Origin: an uncultured Roseburia sp. | Lineage (GTDB): Bacteria > Bacillota > Clostridia > Lachnospirales > Lachnospiraceae | NCBI GenBank assembly: GCA_934358955.1 | Contig: CAKRLC010000050.1 | Span: 1-19,260 of the forward strand | Length of the DNA: 19,260 bases | Reading direction: 5' to 3' | Shown: piece after piece, positions 14,894 through 19,260 of the stretch | Position numbering within the stretch: position 1 is the stretch's first letter | How the letters are laid out: every line of letters begins with the position of its first letter | The notes under the pieces: generated by a model | Told to the model about the DNA's origin: nothing | The model's database searches: none | What the model saw: only the letters and a program-made list of their open reading frames with translations | Made by a program: the position numbers and the translations under genes

Positions 14894-17014
14894 CTACTGA
14901 ACGGATGCATTCTGTTCCGTTGTACTGATCTTTACATGTTCCTTTTTCGTCCGAAAGCCTGCACTGGTCGCACAGATCACTCTGTCAAATACCATAAACA
15001 TTGATGGTAAAATAAAGATAACTACAAACATACTGATGATCGCACCTCTTGCCATCAATGAGCACAGGGAACTGATCATATCAATGTTCGAATACATACC
15101 AACACCAAAGGTTGCTGCAAAGAAGCTTAATGCACTGACAATAACAGACTGTACCGAACCTTCCAGCGCTGTTGTAATCGCTTCCTGTTTCTCTGCGCCC
15201 CTGCTTCTTGCTCTCTTATACTTATTTGTCATTAAAATTGCGTAGTCAACCGTTGCACCAAGCTGGATCGTACCAATAACGATCGAAGCAATAAACGGAA
15301 GCGTCGTATGTGTATAACACGGAATACCCATATTGATGAAAATCGCAAATTCGATGACCGAAACAAGGATGATCGGCAGCGAGATGGATTTGAATACCAG
15401 TAAAATAATCACGAAAATTGCTCCAATGGAAACTGCACTGACACGTTTAAAGTCTTCATTTGTGATCTCGATCAGATCCTTCGTACAAGGTGCTTCTCCG
15501 ATCAGCATTGCTTTGCTGTCATATTTTTTAATAATCTGATTGATCTGGCTGCACTGCTCGTTGACTTCATCGGATGCCACTGCATATTCAGATGCCACAA
15601 CGATCAGCTGATAATTCTCACTCTCTAATACGTCTTTGATATCATCCGGAATAAACTCTTTTGGAATTCCCGGTCCTACCAGCGAATCATAACCAAGTGC
15701 CATCTTGACTCCGTCTACTTTTTCGATTTCCTTTAACATTGCCTTTGCTTCTTTCGAAGAAAGATTGCTGTCCGCAAGGATCATATGAGTTGCGCCCATG
15801 TCATACTGTTCATCCAGCTTATGATTGGCTGTGATACTGTCGAGACTTTCCGGTAAAGTTCCTGCCAGATCATAATACACATCCGTATGTGTATATCCAT
15901 AAACTGCCGGGATCAAAATAATAATAAATGCCACAACAAATGCTTTGTAATGTCTTACAATCCACTTTGAAATAATTCCAAGATCCGGGATGATCGGCTT
16001 GTGTTTTGTTTTCTCGATCACCTTATCAAAAACAAGGATCATGGATGGGAGCACTGTAACACAGCAGATCACACCAAATACAACACCCTTTGCCATAACA
16101 ACGCCAAGATCCATACCAAGTGTAAAGCTCATAAAGCAAAGTGCGATAAATCCGGCAACGGTTGTGATCGAGCTTCCAATCACAGAAGTGATCGTGCCTG
16201 AAATCGCATGTGCCATTGCCCGCTTTTTGTCCCCTGGGAAACGTTCCTGCTGTTCTTCATAGCTATGCCACAGGAAAATAGAATAGTCCATCGTAACACC
16301 GAGCTGTAATACTGCTGCAAGCGCCTGCGTAACATAAGAAATCTCACCCTTAAAGACATTCGTTCCCAGATTGTATACAATTGCCATACCGATCGATAAC
16401 AGGAAAAACAATGGCATAATCGCTGAATCCATTGTAAGTGACAGCACGACTACTGCAAGAACGACTGCGATCAGAACGTAAATCGGAACCTCCTGATCTG
16501 AAAGATTTTTTGTATCTGTTACAACAGCTGACATACCGCTGATAAAACACTGATCTTTTACCACGCTGCGGATTTCTTCGATTGCATCCATCGTTTCGTC
16601 TGCCGACATGGAAGTATCATATAAAATCGCCATTAACGTAGAATCTGCGTCTTTGTTATTAAAAAAGTCATACAGATCATCCGGCAGCATTTCCATCGGA
16701 ATACTCACATCGAGAATGGAATCATACCAGATCACATCTTTTACATGATCGACCTGTGTCATTTCCTGCCTCATCGCCGCTATATCTTTTGCATCCATTC
16801 CCTCCACTACGCAAAAGGAAAAGGCACCCGTTCCGAATTCATCTAGCAGAATGTCCTGCCCCTTCATTGTTTCAATATCTTTTGGTAAATAAGTAAGTAT
16901 GTCATAATTAACTCTCGTATTAAAATATCCGATTGCTGATGGGATCAGTAATAAAAAACTGATGATCAGAATCGGAATCCGAAGTTTTACGACCGCTTTT
17001 CCAAACTTTATCAT
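14894..17014 (-). CDS. MMPL/RND-superfamily transporter
   Basis: A 706-residue protein with the duplicated plan of the MMPL branch of RND transporters: TM1, a large extracytoplasmic loop (about 32-175), TM2-6, TM7, a second large loop, TM8-12. Both halves carry the Asp-Tyr pair of the proton relay in TM4 and TM10: QLGVTMDY (Asp243-Tyr244) and QLGATVDY (Asp590-Tyr591). This matches the pairs known in MmpL3. The family exports lipids or hydrophobic compounds by proton antiport; the substrate here is unknown. AGGAGG lies 6 nt before the ATG at 17014. The next gene starts at or just after its stop and encodes the heptad-repeat protein; the TetR gene lies upstream beyond a palindrome. The three probably form an exporter with its local regulator. 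Confidence 0.94.
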   Translation of the reverse strand: MIKFGKAVVKLRIPILIISFLLLIPSAIGYFNTRVNYDILTYLPKDIETMKGQDILLDEFGTGAFSFCVVEGMDAKDIAAMRQEMTQVDHVKDVIWYDSILDVSIPMEMLPDDLYDFFNNKDADSTLMAILYDTSMSADETMDAIEEIRSVVKDQCFISGMSAVVTDTKNLSDQEVPIYVLIAVVLAVVVLSLTMDSAIMPLFFLLSIGMAIVYNLGTNVFKGEISYVTQALAAVLQLGVTMDYSIFLWHSYEEQQERFPGDKKRAMAHAISGTITSVIGSSITTVAGFIALCFMSFTLGMDLGVVMAKGVVFGVICCVTVLPSMILVFDKVIEKTKHKPIIPDLGIISKWIVRHYKAFVVAFIIILIPAVYGYTHTDVYYDLAGTLPESLDSITANHKLDEQYDMGATHMILADSNLSSKEAKAMLKEIEKVDGVKMALGYDSLVGPGIPKEFIPDDIKDVLESENYQLIVVASEYAVASDEVNEQCSQINQIIKKYDSKAMLIGEAPCTKDLIEITNEDFKRVSAVSIGAIFVIILLVFKSISLPIILVSVIEFAIFINMGIPCYTHTTLPFIASIVIGTIQLGATVDYAILMTNKYKRARSRGAEKQEAITTALEGSVQSVIVSALSFFAATFGVGMYSNIDMISSLCSLMARGAIISMFVVIFILPSMFMVFDRVICATSAGFRTKKEHVKISTTEQNASVQ

Positions 17015-17055
17015 TGATATCCTCCTATCTCTTCTTTTTTTCTATAAAAAACTAT

Positions 17056-17091
17056 AAAAAAAAAGACTGAATATGAACATATTCAATCTTT
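17056..17091 (-). terminator. Hairpin with T9 between tetR and the MMPL gene, possible TetR operator
   Basis: On the minus strand a 14-bp stem (17062-17075 with 17078-17091, one G-T wobble) with a tiny loop runs directly into nine T residues (17056-17064), a good intrinsic terminator for the tetR transcript. The plus strand ends the same stem with TTTTT. The core TGAATATGAACATATTCA (17068-17085) is an 8+8 bp palindrome with a two-base centre, the size of a TetR-family operator, 54-71 nt before the MMPL start codon. A -10-like TATAGT on the minus strand would put the -35 inside the palindrome, but that -35 is poor. Confidence 0.65.
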
Positions 17092-17165
17092 TTGCCCTGT
17101 CTCATTCTGTTATACACATTTTAAAATATGTAAACCTGAGGCTACATTTTTTCATTTTTGTATTC

Positions 17166-17732
17166 CTACATCTCTGCAAGTATGTCTTCCATCGATCTCT
17201 TAATGACATAATCATAGGTTTCTGCCAGCTCTTTTGCTGAAATCGTCATACCGGACTGAATCCATGTGATCACTACATAGCACATCGACTGTGCATAGTA
17301 CTTTGAGATTCTCTCCGGAGTCAGCCAGGAATACTTCTGCGGCTTACCGGATCCCGTTTTCTCGATCACATCAAGAAAAACTCTTTCCACACATGACTTG
17401 GCAATCTCTTCAAAAGAATTCTGGCCTTCCAACTTGACTGCTTTGGTATAAAATTCACGATCTCTTTCAATATTGGTAAAAAGAAGTACCAGCCCCTCAT
17501 TGATCATTCCGTTCTGGATCAGCGGCTGGATCGGATCTAACAATTCTGTCTGTATGATCCATTCCAGCAGCTCATATTTATCCTGAAAATGATTATAAAA
17601 GGTCGGCCGGATAACACCCGCCATGTCCGTAATCTCTTTGATCGTAATTTTTTCTATTGGATGTTTTTTGGCAAGCTCTTTGAAGCTTTCTGCCAATAAC
17701 GAATTGATCGTATTCTTACCCTGTCCTGTCAT
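17166..17732 (-). CDS. TetR/AcrR-family transcriptional regulator
   Basis: From the chosen ATG the protein has 188 residues. The N-terminal helix-turn-helix lies at about 7-53 (SLLAESFKELAKKHPIEKI, then IKEITDMAGVIRPTFYNHFQDKYELLEW). It is the classic TetR pattern, with recognition helix AGVIRPTFYNHF. The C-terminal helical ligand domain is not assignable to a named subfamily by eye. The frame is open 17 codons further to 17783, but GAGG lies 5 nt before the ATG at 17732 and the upstream residues are unlike the family. The gene precedes the MMPL exporter genes on the same strand, so repression of that unit, with the exported compound or a relative as inducer, is the natural guess. Confidence 0.92.
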   Translation of the reverse strand: MTGQGKNTINSLLAESFKELAKKHPIEKITIKEITDMAGVIRPTFYNHFQDKYELLEWIIQTELLDPIQPLIQNGMINEGLVLLFTNIERDREFYTKAVKLEGQNSFEEIAKSCVERVFLDVIEKTGSGKPQKYSWLTPERISKYYAQSMCYVVITWIQSGMTISAKELAETYDYVIKRSMEDILAEM

Positions 17733-17811
17733 ATCTCCCTCATCATCACTGCTTTCGGGGCTTGCTGCCCTGCCTGCATACAAAAAACAATGCTTTTTTA
17801 TTCTATCTCAT

Positions 17812-18042
17812 TTACTCGTCAAATTCAACCGTAACAAAATAACCCTTCGGTGTCTCTTTAACATCAACTACTTTGCCTTCCTTTGATCTGATACGGTTTC
17901 CGACCGGATAATTTGCAGACATGGCATATGCTTTTCCCAGTGTATAATAATAAGAGTTTGGAAGCTTTCCTTCTGTGATTGGGATCACCTGGCCGATCTC
18001 TACCAGCCCGGTCCGCTCCATTTTAAATTCTTCCTGTCTCAT
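17812..18042 (-). CDS. Conserved-looking 76-residue protein of unknown function
   Basis: A small soluble protein starting MRQEEFKMERTGLVEIGQVIP and ending in the acidic stretch VEFDE. It has no TM helix or Cys, mixed charge and alternating hydrophobics (GKVVDVKETPKGYFVTVEF), suggesting a small beta-rich fold. GAGAGG lies about 10 nt before the ATG at 18042; a second ATG eight codons in, with AGGA before it, is possible. It starts 29 nt after the DUF308 gene and ends 79 nt before the tetR start, so it is probably cotranscribed with both. I do not recognise the family. Codon use and composition are like the neighbours, which supports a real gene. Confidence 0.75.
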   Translation of the reverse strand: MRQEEFKMERTGLVEIGQVIPITEGKLPNSYYYTLGKAYAMSANYPVGNRIRSKEGKVVDVKETPKGYFVTVEFDE

Positions 18043-18071
18043 TCTTATTCTTCCTCTCTGAGTCAGACGCC

Positions 18072-18665
18072 CTATTGATCTTCGTCGTCTACTTCCTTAT
18101 ACTCTACATCTAATGCATCTGCTTCCTGCTTCAGATGTCTGGCCGCCTTTGCTGCCCTGGATACGATCCAGAGATCTGAAACTCCATCATAGATCAATGC
18201 GGCGCCAATAAACTTCATTGCCAGACTGACCACACCAAAAGCATTGACAATGCAGATTATGCCAAGCGCAAAGCTGATCACACCAAGCAAAAGCACACTC
18301 CACCATTTATCATAACCATTTGCCTTCGTTTCAAAGCCAAGTTTGATATCCCCCAGTCCATGCACTGCCAAAATCACTCCGATCACGATTGGGATGATCA
18401 TTGCGATATATTCCGGTCGCATATAAAGCCAGATACCAACCAGTACCAGTATCAGTCCAAGCATTCCGGAGAACGTGTTCCATCCATGATTCGTAAAAAA
18501 TCCGATCAGATTTACGACTCCCATGACCACCAGTCCTCCTGCCAATACCATACATATGATACTTACCGTTTCAGCAGACCATATAATAAGAACAACTCCA
18601 AGCAGCATGCATAAAACAGCAGATAAGATCACATCCATTTTGATTTTCTTTAATACGTCTTTCAT
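18072..18665 (-). CDS. HdeD-like DUF308 six-TM membrane protein
   Basis: From the chosen ATG the protein has 197 residues with six hydrophobic helices (for example VILSAVLCMLLGVVLIIW, GLILVLVGIWLYM, VIGVILAVHGLGDI, ALIYDGVSDLWIV). The repeated small-residue helix pairs are typical of the DUF308/HdeD family; function in Firmicutes is unknown. The tail is cytoplasmic and acidic (EVDDEDQ). The reading frame is open 54 codons further upstream to 18827, but the ATG at 18665 has AGGAG nine nt before it, and the promoter at 18767-18795 lies inside the extension, so the long form is unlikely. Downstream follow the 76-residue protein and tetR. Confidence 0.88.
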   Translation of the reverse strand: MKDVLKKIKMDVILSAVLCMLLGVVLIIWSAETVSIICMVLAGGLVVMGVVNLIGFFTNHGWNTFSGMLGLILVLVGIWLYMRPEYIAMIIPIVIGVILAVHGLGDIKLGFETKANGYDKWWSVLLLGVISFALGIICIVNAFGVVSLAMKFIGAALIYDGVSDLWIVSRAAKAARHLKQEADALDVEYKEVDDEDQ

Positions 18666-18766
18666 TCTTTCACGCTCCTGTTTTTCTTTCCAAACGGTTC
18701 TTTTTTCAGTTATCATGCAAGAATCCAAATTGATTTTGTCTAAATAGATTCTTTGCCTATTCCAGT

Positions 18767-18795
18767 ATTCTATCATTTTTTTGCTGCCCGGTAAA
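18767..18795 (-). promoter_or_regulatory. Predicted promoter of the DUF308-76aa-tetR unit
   Basis: On the minus strand TTTACC (18790-18795) and TAGAAT (18767-18772) are separated by 17 bp. The leader to the ATG at 18665 would be about 95 nt. Confidence 0.6.
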
Positions 18796-18820
18796 TATAC
18801 CTTATTGAAAAAATGTAGCG

Positions 18821-18849
18821 TTGACAATCTCCTTCATCTCGCTTAAACT
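18821..18849 (+). promoter_or_regulatory. Promoter of ybaK
   Basis: A consensus TTGACA (18821-18826) and TAAACT (18844-18849) are 17 bp apart. The start site would be near 18856, about 22 nt before the ATG. It is divergent from the DUF308 promoter, with 25 bp between the two -35 boxes. Confidence 0.8.
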
Positions 18850-18877
18850 ACAAGATGAATTTCAGGAGGCGATAAAA

Positions 18878-19260
18878 ATGGGAAAAGAAGTAAAGACAAA
18901 CGCGATGCGTATTCTCGATAAAAATAAGATTCCATATGAAATGATCCACTATGAATGTGATGAATTTGTAGACGGCCTGCACTCTGCCGAAATCACAGGC
19001 GCACCTGTTGACCAGTCTTTTAAAACACTTGTCATGCAGGGAAAAAGCAAACAGTATTATGTTTTTGTTCTTCCGATCGCAGAAGAGGTCGACCTTAAGG
19101 TTGCTGCAAAAGCAGTTGGGGAAAAATCCGTGGAAATGATCCACGTAAAAGATATCACTGCCATTACCGGCTATGTGCGTGGCGGCTGCTCCCCGCTTGG
19201 CATGAAGAAGCAGTTCCCTACGATCATTCACGAAAGTGCAAAGCAGTTTGATCAGATTTA
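18878..19260 (+). CDS. ybaK: Cys-tRNA(Pro)/Cys-tRNA(Cys) deacylase, YbaK/EbsC family (3' end outside window)
   Basis: The plus-strand frame from ATG at 18878 is open to the window edge: 127 complete codons, with the end missing. The ribosome site AGGAGG (18864-18869) is perfect and 8 nt before the ATG. The protein begins KTNAMRILDKNKIPYEMIHYE and shows the YbaK features: DQSFKTLVMQGK, which holds the conserved lysine of the deacylase site, and GYVRGGCSPLGMKK. Known family function is hydrolysis of cysteine wrongly attached to tRNA-Pro, a trans-acting proofreading step in the cytoplasm. It is the only plus-strand gene in the window. The usual family length of about 160 residues means roughly 30 codons are missing. 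Confidence 0.95.
   Translation, partial: MGKEVKTNAMRILDKNKIPYEMIHYECDEFVDGLHSAEITGAPVDQSFKTLVMQGKSKQYYVFVLPIAEEVDLKVAAKAVGEKSVEMIHVKDITAITGYVRGGCSPLGMKKQFPTIIHESAKQFDQI

Noticed and set aside
17733..17783. 17-codon N-terminal extension of the TetR regulator
   Set aside because: The sequence is unlike the family and GAGG precedes the ATG at 17732.
18666..18827. 54-codon N-terminal extension of the DUF308 protein
   Set aside because: The promoter -10 and -35 fall inside it, the start has no ribosome site, and the ATG at 18665 has AGGAG well placed.
18848..19231. 127-codon open frame on the minus strand opposite ybaK
   Set aside because: It is the complement of a clearly coding YbaK frame and its product is Cys/Phe/His-rich without family features.

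Overview
The window reads like a chromosomal segment of a low-to-mid GC Gram-positive anaerobe. The gene families and neighbours point to the Lachnospiraceae (Roseburia/Agathobacter/Blautia type): a group II ECF transporter core next to truA, a DUF4080 radical SAM protein, a VanW protein, and an MMPL transporter paired with an XXXLXXG heptad-repeat protein. This is inferred from family content and base composition, not from a search. Almost every gene is on the minus strand; only a truncated ybaK at the right edge is on the plus strand. Nothing resembles a prophage, a CRISPR array or an intact insertion sequence.

Layout from the right, which is the order of transcription for the minus strand. 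(1) 18666-18877 is a divergent promoter region between ybaK (+, runs off the window) and a DUF308/HdeD-like membrane protein (-). The latter is followed by a 76-residue protein of unknown function and a TetR regulator. (2) A strong palindrome that can act as a terminator separates tetR from a two-gene unit encoding a 12-TM MMPL/RND-type exporter and a single-TM extracytoplasmic protein with about 250 residues of LxxG heptads. This is the most system-like part of the window. (3) A MntP-like six-TM protein has its own promoter and is followed by a 363-bp intergenic region rich in inverted repeats, including a nested hairpin of about 98 nt. (4) A radical SAM/B12 protein with a well-formed promoter overlaps a DEDDh exonuclease by 4 nt, and a previously untracked 34-residue single-TM protein lies downstream. 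(5) A probable eight-gene operon starts from a promoter at 8857-8884: vanW-type protein, HypE/PurM-like protein, Lrp regulator, aminotransferase, trmL, ecfA1, ecfA2, ecfT, ending at an intrinsic terminator at 1310-1352. (6) truA (TTG start) stands alone beyond that terminator. It is followed by a 323-bp spacer with a possible coding relic, and by tRNA-Ser(UGA), which has its own near-consensus promoter and is cut by the left edge.

Most of this is housekeeping: tRNA modification (truA, trmL), tRNA proofreading (ybaK), and vitamin uptake energising (ecfA1-ecfA2-ecfT without an S component here). The accessory interest is the TetR/MMPL/heptad-repeat exporter cassette, the small membrane protein, the structured intergenic region at 11668-11910, and the arrangement in which ecfT and truA are split by a terminator and the usual ribosomal-protein neighbours are absent. 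I did not find a clear-cut new defence or mobile system.
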